From Verrucomicrobiota bacterium (lineage in GTDB: Bacteria; Verrucomicrobiota; Verrucomicrobiia; Limisphaerales; UBA9464), in NCBI GenBank assembly GCA_026397675.1, contig JAPLUH010000054.1, positions 1 through 10,106 on the forward strand: a DNA stretch of 10,106 nt, in the 5' to 3' direction. Shown here in pieces: positions 1 to 5,448 of this stretch (the first letter of the stretch is position 1; each line of letters starts with the position of its first letter). The notes below the pieces were generated by a model. It worked only from the letters and a program-made list of their open reading frames with translations, was not told the origin of the DNA and made no database searches. The translations under genes and the position numbers were made by a program.

Positions 1-421
1 TGGCGGCCGCGTCGATCTCTCCCCGGGTTTCGCGGTCGAGGCGCACGATTTGCTGTTGCCCAGCCACGATGCGCATCTTGGTGGTGGTGCGTCGTCGTGT
101 GGAGGACACCAGACCGCGACATCCGATGCGTTCCGAAGCGAGCAAATCCCGAAGGGTCTGTCCGGCTTCGTCTCGCCCGATCACTCCGGCTAATTCAGCG
201 TGACCGGAAAGGGCTGTGACATTCCGTGCAACATTGGCCGCTCCGCCGGGCATGAGATTCTCCCGGTCAAAATCCACGATGGGAACCGGGGCCTCGGGCG
301 AGATACGACTCACCCGACCCCAGACAAATTGGTCCAGCATCACATCGCCGATGACCCACAGCCGTGCTCGGGACGCCGCCGCCAAGAGTTCCCGGAGCCG
401 CGACTTCGACAGATCGCTCAT
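1..421 (-). CDS. hldE: D-glycero-beta-D-manno-heptose-7-phosphate kinase (HldE N-terminal domain or HldA), 3' end outside the window
   Basis: This is a partial gene: 140 codons are visible from an ATG at 421 and the frame is open to the left edge. The product is a PfkB-family (ribokinase-like) kinase. The family phosphorylates heptose 7-phosphate to the 1,7-bisphosphate in the cytoplasm, feeding ADP-heptose synthesis for the LPS core. The translation shows VIGDVMLDQFVWG (residues 23-35), then the hallmark SRISPEAPVPIV (38-49), the PfkB signature 1 GGAANVARNV (59-68), and further on TTTKMRIVAGQQQIVRLDRE, a stretch typical of HldE kinase domains. The ATG was chosen because the hydrophobic first strand begins about 20 residues later, as is normal in the family. 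No Shine-Dalgarno sequence precedes it. Whether a C-terminal adenylyltransferase domain follows (bifunctional HldE) or not (HldA) cannot be seen. Confidence 0.93.
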   Translation of the reverse strand, partial: MSDLSKSRLRELLAAASRARLWVIGDVMLDQFVWGRVSRISPEAPVPIVDFDRENLMPGGAANVARNVTALSGHAELAGVIGRDEAGQTLRDLLASERIGCRGLVSSTRRRTTTKMRIVAGQQQIVRLDRETRGEIDAAA

Positions 422-429
422 GACTGTGG

Positions 430-458
430 ATCTTAGGAATGCAACGGGCTGCGACCAA
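430..458 (-). promoter_or_regulatory. Candidate promoter of the heptose kinase gene
   Basis: On the minus strand, TTGGTC (453-458) and TAAGAT (430-435) are separated by exactly 17 bases and could be -35 and -10 boxes. Transcription would start about 422-424, within a few bases of the ATG at 421, giving a nearly leaderless message. That agrees with the lack of a Shine-Dalgarno site. Match to consensus is only moderate, so this is a guess from spacing. The rest of the 422-569 gap shows no other clear element. Confidence 0.28.
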
Positions 459-569
459 CGATTTCTTTTTGCGCAGTCCTTTTCGCAGGGGCTGTAGAAA
501 ACCGAGTTATCCGGTCGCGCAAGAGACGGTATCGGGGCTCGTGCGGGCCTCCGGAGTCCGGACCCCGGA

Positions 570-935
570 TCAGAGTCGGTAAGGGATGCGAATGTCAGGC
601 CACACGGACTTCAATTCCCGGGTATTGCGGGACACCAGCAGGCAGCCTTGAGTCCGTGCCGTTGCATAGACGATCGCATCGGGGATCTTGAGTCGTAGTT
701 GTTTGCGCAGGCGGATGGCTTCGTGGGCAATTTCAGTCGACAGCTCGAGAACCTCGAACGAGGACAGAAATCCCCGGATCGACGCTTCTTCTCCGGCCTC
801 CTTGGCGCCCACCATCAACTCGATGACGGTGATGATGCTGATTTGCCGGATGCGGTATCGGTCCAGTTCGTCCTTGGCGGCCTCGATGCCGGCCAGATAG
901 TCGACCAAGATGTTGGTGTCGAAAACGGCCTTCAT
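570..935 (-). CDS. vapC: Type II toxin, PIN-domain ribonuclease (VapC family)
   Basis: This encodes a 121-residue PIN-domain protein, the usual size for VapC toxins. Such toxins are Mg-dependent endoribonucleases that cut tRNA or rRNA and are neutralised by the partner antitoxin. The acidic active-site residues are visible: D6 in FDTNILVDYLAG, E39 in ITVIELMVG, D86 in KIPDAIVYATA, and the C-terminal SRNTREL segment (N104, E107) in the place of the fourth position. The frame is open further upstream, to an ATG at 1001, but the start at 935 is preferred. Its ATG overlaps the antitoxin stop as ATGA (932-935), the PIN fold begins at residue 2, and a GTGGGA sits six bases upstream. The ATG at 941 would have no spacing from that site. 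The target RNA cannot be inferred. Confidence 0.9.
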   Translation of the reverse strand: MKAVFDTNILVDYLAGIEAAKDELDRYRIRQISIITVIELMVGAKEAGEEASIRGFLSSFEVLELSTEIAHEAIRLRKQLRLKIPDAIVYATARTQGCLLVSRNTRELKSVWPDIRIPYRL

Positions 936-1168
936 CGGCATTCCCACTCGTCGCGGAGAGACTTTTGGTATTGGACGCCGTCCACTTTTCTCTTCTTCCA
1001 AAGCCCGAACGCCTCATCGGCGGCCGGGATTGATTTCACCTTGAGGTATTGGGTGATCGCTTCGCGGATCAATGACGCCCGGGAACGCTGTTCAAGAGCG
1101 CCAAATTGGTCGAGTGACTCGATGAGTGCATCGGGCACATCGATGATGGTTCTCATGAGTGACATCAT
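932..1168 (-). CDS. vapB: Ribbon-helix-helix antitoxin of the VapBC pair
   Basis: This is a small antitoxin of 78 residues, or 74 if translation starts at the ATG at 1156 (MRTIIDVPD), which would place the DNA-binding strand at the very N-terminus as is usual. The pattern is a beta strand (RTIIDVPD), a helix, a turn, and a second helix (RASLIREAITQYLK). This is the ribbon-helix-helix/CopG arrangement that dimerises to bind DNA. The C-terminal part (AFGLWKKRKVDGVQYQKSLRDEW) resembles the toxin-binding tail of this antitoxin type. The gene is first in the pair and its stop overlaps the toxin start by four bases, so the two are probably translationally coupled. The complex probably represses its own promoter (see the repeats at 1160-1180). 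No Shine-Dalgarno sequence decides between the ATGs at 1168, 1165 and 1156. Confidence 0.88.
   Translation of the reverse strand: MMSLMRTIIDVPDALIESLDQFGALEQRSRASLIREAITQYLKVKSIPAADEAFGLWKKRKVDGVQYQKSLRDEWECR
942..947 (-). promoter_or_regulatory. Ribosome binding site deciding the toxin start
   Basis: The minus strand reads GTGGGA here, six bases before the ATG at 935 and directly abutting the alternative ATG at 941. This spacing favours 935 as the toxin start. The site lies inside the antitoxin coding sequence, which fits coupled translation. Confidence 0.5.
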
Positions 1169-1180
1169 GCACTGACATCA
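1160..1180. repeat. Two 8-bp direct repeats at the antitoxin start, probable operator
   Basis: TGACATCA occurs at 1160-1167 and again at 1173-1180, a 13-bp period. The repeats cover the first antitoxin codons and the bases just upstream. An AT-rich TTAATAT on the minus strand (1183-1188 region) could be the -10 element next to them. Paired short repeats next to the promoter are the normal binding sites of ribbon-helix-helix antitoxins, so autoregulation is inferred. The repeats themselves are seen directly. Confidence 0.55.
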
Positions 1181-1190
1181 GATATTAACA

Positions 1191-1646
1191 ATGGGTTTCT
1201 GGTCATTCTCCGATCGCCTCGAACGGGAAATCCTCGGGTCTATCTTCAATCGCGGTCCGTCCTTCGGAAGCGTTGGCGCTTCGGCGAGGATGGTTCATGC
1301 TGCTCCCATGCGGTGGGATCGATCGCGGTCCTTGGCACAGACGGCCATCAAGGAGGGGCGAGTGCTCGTCGACGGGGTTGCCATCAAGCCTGCCCGGGAG
1401 GCTCGGGCCGGGGAGACTGTGTCGGCGCGGACGGGCGATATTACGCGGGTTTACAAGCTCTTAGGCTTTCCGCCGCGCCGGGTTTCAGCGCCGGAGGTCG
1501 TTCAATTCGCCGAGGATCTGACACCGCCTGAAGCCCGGGAAGAGGCGCGGCAGAAAACATTGGAACCGGGGTTCCGAGCTCGCGGGCTAGGGCGCCCCAC
1601 CAAACGTGAACGCCGTCAAATTGAACGTTGGGACGATCCAATATGA
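1191..1646 (+). CDS. S4-domain RNA-binding protein, Hsp15 (HslR)-like, with degenerate first helix
   Basis: The protein is 151 residues if started at 1191; Hsp15-type proteins are about 110-135. They bind RNA through an S4 fold and in E. coli act on stalled 50S subunits. The S4 core is clear: SRSLAQTAIKEGRVLVDG, then AIKPAREARAGETV. The C-terminus GRPTKRERRQIERWDD matches the Hsp15 tail. What is missing is the usual opening R-(L/V/I)-D-K-W-L-W-A-x-R: the aligned residues read ARMVHAAPMRW, and neither other forward frame supplies it. The start is uncertain. The ATG at 1191 lies only 22 bases from the divergent antitoxin start and has no Shine-Dalgarno site. ATGs at 1290 and 1308 give 118 or 112 residues, nearer family size, and leave room for a promoter. 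The gene ends convergently 19 bases from rarA. Confidence 0.75.
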   Translation: MGFWSFSDRLEREILGSIFNRGPSFGSVGASARMVHAAPMRWDRSRSLAQTAIKEGRVLVDGVAIKPAREARAGETVSARTGDITRVYKLLGFPPRRVSAPEVVQFAEDLTPPEAREEARQKTLEPGFRARGLGRPTKRERRQIERWDDPI

Positions 1647-1665
1647 GCCTGATTCGCGGCGGCGG

Positions 1666-3096
1666 TCACAACGTCGGAGACGTCTTCGTCGTGCTGGGCT
1701 GCCCTGAAGGATGGGGCCCGTTCTCGGTTGCTGTCTTGCGCCACTGGTCCAAGCGCTCGGAGATTTTGCGCTCGTGCCCCTGAGTGCTGGGTTCGTAGAA
1801 GCGACGGGCTGCCCCCAGATAATCCTGTGCGACATGATGCCCAGGGAAATCATGGGCGTAGCGGTAGCCTTCGCCATGCCCTAAGACCTTCGATCCGGCG
1901 TAGTGACCGTCCCGCAAGTGGTTCGGCACGGCCAGCGTTCGGCCGGAACGGATGTCCTCGAGAGCTGCATCGATGGCTTTGACCACCGAGTTGCTTTTGT
2001 TGGCGGTGGCGATGTAGAGGGCGGCTTCGGCGATGGGGATGCGGGCTTCCGGCCATCCGATGACTTCGGCGGCCTGGCAGGCGGCGGTGGCCAGTACCAA
2101 AGCCATGGGATCGGCCAATCCGACATCTTCGGCGGCGTGGATCATAATCCGGCGGGCGATGAACCGGGGATCCTCGCCGGCATGGATCATCTTGGCCAAC
2201 CAGTAGAGCGACGCGTCCGGATCGCTGCCGCGCATGGACTTGATGAAGGCGCTAATGGTGTCGTAATGGGCATCGCCGTCACCGTCATAAACCACCGCCT
2301 TCCGTTGGATGCATTCCTCGGCCACGGACAGGGAGATGCGGATAATACCATCGCTCCCTCGAGGGGTAGTCATGGCGGCGATCTCGATAGAGTTGAGGGC
2401 CTTGCGCGCATCTCCGTCAGAGACTCTGGCCAAATGAGCCAGCGCGTCGGGCTCGGCGGTGATACGGAGGTGGCCGAGACCGCGTTCGGAGTCCGAAAGA
2501 GCCCGTTGGAGCAAATCCAAGAGGTCGGACTCGTCCAAAGACCGGAGCTCAAAGACCTGGGACCGGGAGACCAGCGGGGAGTTGATGAAGAAGAAGGGGT
2601 TGTGTGTCGTCGCCCCGATGAGCTTGACCGCTCCACTCTCTACATCGGGCAAGAGCACATCTTGTTGAGCCCGGTTGAATCGGTGGATTTCGTCGATGAA
2701 GAGCAGGGTGGATTCGCCGGTATTGCGAAGACGATGGTTGGCTCCCTGCAGAACGCGGCGCATCTCCGCCAGATTGGATTCGACAGCGTTGAGCTTCTCG
2801 AAGTGGGACTTCGAGCGTGCAGCGATGATTTGGGCCAGGGTGGTCTTACCGGTTCCGGGTGGCCCGAAGAAGATGAGGGACTGGATGCGGTCGGCATCAA
2901 TGGCGCGGCGGAGCAGGAGTCCCGGGGCCAGAAGATGCCGCTGGCCTGCGTACTCCTCTAAGGTGCGCGGTCGCATCCGGGAAGCCAGCGGGGCAGCCGA
3001 CATCGATCGTTCCTCGCCAACCGGGGAAGGGTTCACGCTATCCGAGGCAGCCGCGCCCGCTGCGCCACCCAATTCAAAGAGGTTCGACTGCGACAC
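1666..3096 (-). CDS. rarA: Replication-associated recombination protein A (RarA/MgsA), AAA+ ATPase
   Basis: This 476-residue protein (E. coli RarA is 447) belongs to the RarA/MgsA/WRNIP1 branch of the clamp-loader-like AAA+ ATPases, which form tetramers and act at stalled replication forks. From the GTG at 3096: PLASRMRPRTLEEYAGQ (36-52), Walker A GPPGTGKT (78-85), Walker B LLFIDE (131-136) followed by IHRFNR, sensor 1 GATTHNP (161-167, where the common form is GATTENP), arginine-finger region LVSRS (175-179), and sensor 2 GDARKALN (228-235). The C-terminal tetramerisation region follows, with SMRGSDPDASLYWLAKMI, EDVGLADP and the closing GYRYAHDFP. Two starts are possible. GTG 3096 gives MSQSNLFELGG with a clamp-motif-like QSNLF but a poor ribosome site. 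ATG 3003 (446 residues) has an excellent GAGGAA. A composite repeat lies directly upstream; no convincing promoter was identified. Confidence 0.95.
   Translation of the reverse strand: MSQSNLFELGGAAGAAASDSVNPSPVGEERSMSAAPLASRMRPRTLEEYAGQRHLLAPGLLLRRAIDADRIQSLIFFGPPGTGKTTLAQIIAARSKSHFEKLNAVESNLAEMRRVLQGANHRLRNTGESTLLFIDEIHRFNRAQQDVLLPDVESGAVKLIGATTHNPFFFINSPLVSRSQVFELRSLDESDLLDLLQRALSDSERGLGHLRITAEPDALAHLARVSDGDARKALNSIEIAAMTTPRGSDGIIRISLSVAEECIQRKAVVYDGDGDAHYDTISAFIKSMRGSDPDASLYWLAKMIHAGEDPRFIARRIMIHAAEDVGLADPMALVLATAACQAAEVIGWPEARIPIAEAALYIATANKSNSVVKAIDAALEDIRSGRTLAVPNHLRDGHYAGSKVLGHGEGYRYAHDFPGHHVAQDYLGAARRFYEPSTQGHERKISERLDQWRKTATENGPHPSGQPSTTKTSPTL
3010..3015 (-). promoter_or_regulatory. 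Strong ribosome binding site for an internal rarA start
   Basis: The minus strand reads GAGGAA, six bases before an in-frame ATG at 3003 (codon 32 of the longer form). It is the best Shine-Dalgarno match in front of any start in this window. It suggests that a 446-residue RarA, without the QSNLF segment, is made instead of or besides the long form. Confidence 0.5.
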
Positions 3097-3105
3097 GTCT
3101 CGACA

Positions 3106-3300
3106 GTAGGGACAGGCTCTGTAAGGGAAAAGATCCGGTTGCGAAAGATAGACGGATCGTCAGTAGGGACAGTCTCTGTAGGGGGGGCGTCGGTAGGGAC
3201 AGGCTCTGTAGGGGGTTCGTCGGTAGGGACAGGCTCTGTGAGGGGTTCGTCAGTAGGGACAGGCTCTGTAGGGGAAAAGAATCCGGTTGCGAAAGATAGA
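3106..3300. repeat. Composite tandem repeat array upstream of rarA
   Basis: A 15-base word A, GTAGGGACAGGCTCT, occurs five times: 3106-3120, 3163-3177 (one mismatch), 3193-3207, 3223-3237 and 3253-3267. The last four are spaced exactly 30 bases apart. They alternate with a second 15-base word starting GTAGGG or GTGAGG (3178-3192, 3208-3222, 3238-3252), so each 30-base unit is two half-units sharing GTAGGG. The first and last A copies are each followed by a longer element B (3121-3152 and 3268-3300, differing by a few bases) containing TCCGGTTGCGAAAGATAGA. The order is A-B-spacer-A-c-A-c-A-c-A-B. The array fills most of the space between the ribosomal terminator and the rarA start. The function is unknown: possibly a minisatellite, a dispersed intergenic repeat family, or a regulatory leader. 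It is not CRISPR, since repeats and spacers are equally repeated. Confidence 0.9.
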
Positions 3301-3302
3301 GG

Positions 3303-3345
3303 GTCAAAACAAACGGCGCAGGACTCTTGCGAGTCCTGCGCCGTT
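3303..3345 (-). terminator. Intrinsic terminator of the ribosomal protein operon
   Basis: A perfect 15-bp inverted repeat (3312-3326 with 3331-3345) encloses a four-base loop that reads GCAA on the minus strand. The stem is GC-rich and is followed on that strand by TTTGTTTTGA. It begins 21 bases after the rplW stop. The tail is T-rich only on the minus strand, so it terminates transcription leaving rplW and insulates rarA from the ribosomal operon. Confidence 0.92.
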
Positions 3346-3366
3346 GAAGCAAACGGTTCGAGTGGA

Positions 3367-3648
3367 TTACACCAAAGCGATCTTGTCGCCCTTCTTGAGG
3401 GTGACGATGGCCTTCTTGTAGTCGCTGCTCTTGCCGGCGGCCTTGGTCATCTTGCGACGGGCCTTGCCCTCGTAGTTCGCCGTATTGACCTTGGTCACCT
3501 TCACGTTGAAGAGCTGCTCCACGGCCTTCTTGATCTGCGGCGCGGAGGCACGTCGATCGGTCAGAAGGGTGTACTTGTTGAACTTTTCGGTCTGAAGGGC
3601 CGCCTTTTCAGTGATGCGGACCGTCTTGATGGTGTCGAAAATGGTCAT
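3367..3648 (-). CDS. rplW: 50S ribosomal protein L23
   Basis: L23 is 93 residues here, within the usual 90-100. It sits at the polypeptide exit of the large subunit, binds 23S rRNA, and is the docking site for trigger factor and SRP. The family pattern is clear: the opening IFDTIKTVRITEKA, the helix KKAVEQLFNVKVTKVNT (about 40-56), and the C-terminal SSDYKKAIVTLKKGDKI. The ATG at 3648 is preceded by GAAAGGGATATCAAC, so AAGGG lies eight bases upstream, a normal Shine-Dalgarno site. The rplD stop is 18 bases away. This is the last gene of the operon. In most bacteria rplB and rpsS follow, but here a strong terminator and then rarA follow. Confidence 0.97.
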   Translation of the reverse strand: MTIFDTIKTVRITEKAALQTEKFNKYTLLTDRRASAPQIKKAVEQLFNVKVTKVNTANYEGKARRKMTKAAGKSSDYKKAIVTLKKGDKIALV

Positions 3649-3666
3649 GTTGATATCCCTTTCTGG

Positions 3667-4293
3667 TTACTTGGCGATGCGCGCCTCAACTGCCTCGAAG
3701 CCAGACTTGGTGAAGACGAGCTTGTCGTACTTGAGGAGGTCGTAGGTATTGACCAGACAAGCGGTCTTGAGTTCCACGCCGGTCACGTTGCGGCTGGCCA
3801 AGTAAGCGGCCTTGTCGGCCGCACCCACCACCACGAGGTTGGTGTTGCCATCGAGACCCAGAGCCTGCAGCACTGAGACGAAGTCTTTCGTCTTGGCATG
3901 GGCAATCTTCAGATCATCGATGAGAACGACGTCTCCGGACTTCAGACGCTCACTGAGCGCCTTGCGGAGGGCGAGGCTCTTTACCTTCTTGTTGACCTTC
4001 TTAGAGAAGTCACGGGGCTTGGGTCCGAAGACCACGCCACCGCCGCGCCACAGAGGGCTGGCGAAGGAGCCGGCGCGAGCGCGTCCGGTTCCCTTCTGGC
4101 GCCAAGGCTTCTTGCCGGTGCCGTTAACGTCACCCATGGTCTTGGTGCAGGCGGTACCGCTACGCTGAGCAGCGTTGTAGGCGACCACGGTGTCGTGGAC
4201 GGCTTGGGTGCCGCGACCGTCGGCGATCAACTCGAAACGGACATCGAGTTCGCCAGCGGCGTTTCCTTTGGAGTCTTTGATCGAAAGTTTCAT
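3667..4293 (-). CDS. rplD: 50S ribosomal protein L4
   Basis: L4 is 208 residues here (E. coli 201). It is a primary 23S rRNA-binding protein whose long loop lines the nascent-peptide tunnel. In some bacteria it also represses its own S10 operon. The loop is well conserved: KKPWRQKGTGRARAGS (61-76), then SPLWRGGGVVFGPKPRDF. The globular domain follows, with KVKSLALRKALSERL and GDVVLIDDL. No macrolide-resistance type change stands out in the KPWRQKGTGRA region. The ATG at 4293 has AAGGA nine bases upstream, overlapping the end of rplC. rplC and rplD are 16 bases apart and rplD and rplW 18, so they are one transcript. Confidence 0.97.
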   Translation of the reverse strand: MKLSIKDSKGNAAGELDVRFELIADGRGTQAVHDTVVAYNAAQRSGTACTKTMGDVNGTGKKPWRQKGTGRARAGSFASPLWRGGGVVFGPKPRDFSKKVNKKVKSLALRKALSERLKSGDVVLIDDLKIAHAKTKDFVSVLQALGLDGNTNLVVVGAADKAAYLASRNVTGVELKTACLVNTYDLLKYDKLVFTKSGFEAVEARIAK

Positions 4294-4309
4294 CGAGCGT
4301 GTTCCTTAG

Positions 4310-5095
4310 TTACTTCTTTTTGGCAGCCGCGGCAGCCTTCTTGTCGTCCTTCTTGGACGTGGCAGCATCCTTGGCCTTCTTACGGGCGTCGGTGATCTGC
4401 TTCAGGCGAGCGGAGTTGATGGAGATTTTCTTCGCCTCACGGATGATGCAATAATCACCCTCGCTGCCCGGGAAATTACCCTTGATGAGGAGCACGTTGT
4501 CTTCCGGACGAACCTGGATGATTTCCAGATTCTGGGAAGTGCGACGAACCACACCCATGTGACCGGGCATCTTCATGCCACGCATGACGGTTCCGGGGAA
4601 GAGGCGCTGACCGATGGCGCCCGATCGACGGTGCCAACCCTTGGCGCCGTGAGTGGCATCACCGCCGCGGAAACTCCAGCGGGCCACAACACCTTCGAAG
4701 CCGCGACCCTTAGTGGTGCCAATGGCATCCACAAATTGTCCGATCTGGAAGATATCTGCGCCCACGGTGTCTCCGGACTTCACTTCCTTGGAGAAGTCGC
4801 GGAATTCGCGGATGCGTTTGACACCGGTGATGACCGGCTGTTCGCCGCCCTGTCCGGGAGCGTCCACCTTGACACCCTGCTTAGCGAGGTGCCCGATGAG
4901 AGGCTTGGTCAGACGGCCGAGTTTCTGGTCACCGTAGCCGAGCTGAACGGCAGAATAGCCGTCCTTCGAGGCCTTGGTCTTGACCTGAAGAACCCGATTG
5001 GGTCCGACATGGACGACCGTGACGGGCACGAGTACACCGTTGGCATCATACACACGGGTATGACCCACCTTGAGTCCGATAAGTCCGAGAGGCAT
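4310..5095 (-). CDS. rplC: 50S ribosomal protein L3, with a Lys/Ala-rich C-terminal tail
   Basis: L3 is 261 residues here against about 209 in E. coli. It is an early-assembly 23S rRNA-binding protein reaching the peptidyl-transferase centre. Family features are MPLGLIGLKVGHTRVY (1-16), the KGRGFEGVVARW block (129-140), the HGAKGWHRRSGAIGQ loop, and FPGTVMRGMKMPGHMG (166-181). H179 occupies the place of the glutamine that PrmB methylates in E. coli (Q150), so that modification is not expected. The extra length lies partly in the N-terminal half and mainly in a tail from about residue 235 that is almost only K, A and D and ends AAAAAKKK. The start has no Shine-Dalgarno site; CTTTTCCAGCC precedes the ATG, and rpsJ ends 11 bases upstream, so coupling is likely. 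Confidence 0.97.
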   Translation of the reverse strand: MPLGLIGLKVGHTRVYDANGVLVPVTVVHVGPNRVLQVKTKASKDGYSAVQLGYGDQKLGRLTKPLIGHLAKQGVKVDAPGQGGEQPVITGVKRIREFRDFSKEVKSGDTVGADIFQIGQFVDAIGTTKGRGFEGVVARWSFRGGDATHGAKGWHRRSGAIGQRLFPGTVMRGMKMPGHMGVVRRTSQNLEIIQVRPEDNVLLIKGNFPGSEGDYCIIREAKKISINSARLKQITDARKKAKDAATSKKDDKKAAAAAKKK

Positions 5096-5106
5096 GGCTG
5101 GAAAAG

Positions 5107-5415
5107 TTAGATCTTGATTTGGATGTCAACGCCGGCCGGGAGGTTGAGCTTCTTGAGCTCGTCCACGGTCTTGGCAGTGGGATCGAGGATGTCCAGCAGG
5201 CGCTTGTGAGTGCGTTGCTCGAAGGACTCCTGCGACTTCTTGTCCGCGTGAGGCGAACGTAGAACGGTCAATCGTTCAATTTTGGTCGGGAGGGGGATGG
5301 GGCCAGCGACACGGGCACCAGAGCGCTTGACGGTTTCCACGATTTCACTCGCGGAGGCGTCAATGACCCGGTGGTCGTAGGCTTTGAGTCGGATACGGAT
5401 ACGTTGTCCAGCCAT
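5107..5415 (-). CDS. rpsJ: 30S ribosomal protein S10
   Basis: S10 is 102 residues, the usual length. It binds the 3' domain of 16S rRNA in the head of the small subunit, and in many bacteria also acts as NusE in antitermination. Recognised from QRIRIRLKAYDHRVID, GARVAGPIPLPTKIERLTVLRSPH and SFEQRTHKRLLDI. It directly follows fusA (33-base gap) with no tuf gene between, so the str and S10 groups are fused into one run. The upstream sequence CCTGTTCTTTGCA shows no Shine-Dalgarno match. Confidence 0.97.
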   Translation of the reverse strand: MAGQRIRIRLKAYDHRVIDASASEIVETVKRSGARVAGPIPLPTKIERLTVLRSPHADKKSQESFEQRTHKRLLDILDPTAKTVDELKKLNLPAGVDIQIKI

Positions 5416-5448
5416 TGCAAAGAACAGGTTTGAGTTTTAGGGGAGAAA

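Noticed and set aside
545..570. GC-rich TCCGGAGTCCGGACC after the toxin gene as a terminator
   Set aside because: Short overlapping palindromes with mismatches, and no T-tract on either strand.
936..1001. Longer toxin starting at 1001
   Set aside because: The extra 22 residues overlap the antitoxin in another frame, precede the PIN fold without similarity, and ignore the ATGA overlap with its ribosome site.
1903..2961. 352-codon plus-strand open frame
   Set aside because: Antisense to rarA, which carries all AAA+ motifs.
3106..3300. CRISPR array
   Set aside because: The alternating words are both repeated and only 15 bases long, there are no unique spacers and no cas genes.
3074..3352. Minus-strand 92-codon frame with a repeated PLQSLSLPTN-like peptide
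   Set aside because: The peptide repeat is just translation of the 30-base DNA repeat, the frame runs through the terminator stem and overlaps the start of rarA; no sign of a real protein.
3139..3876. 245-codon plus-strand frame with Gly/Ser/Val/Thr repeats
   Set aside because: It is the opposite-strand reading of the repeat array joined to antisense of rplW and rplD.
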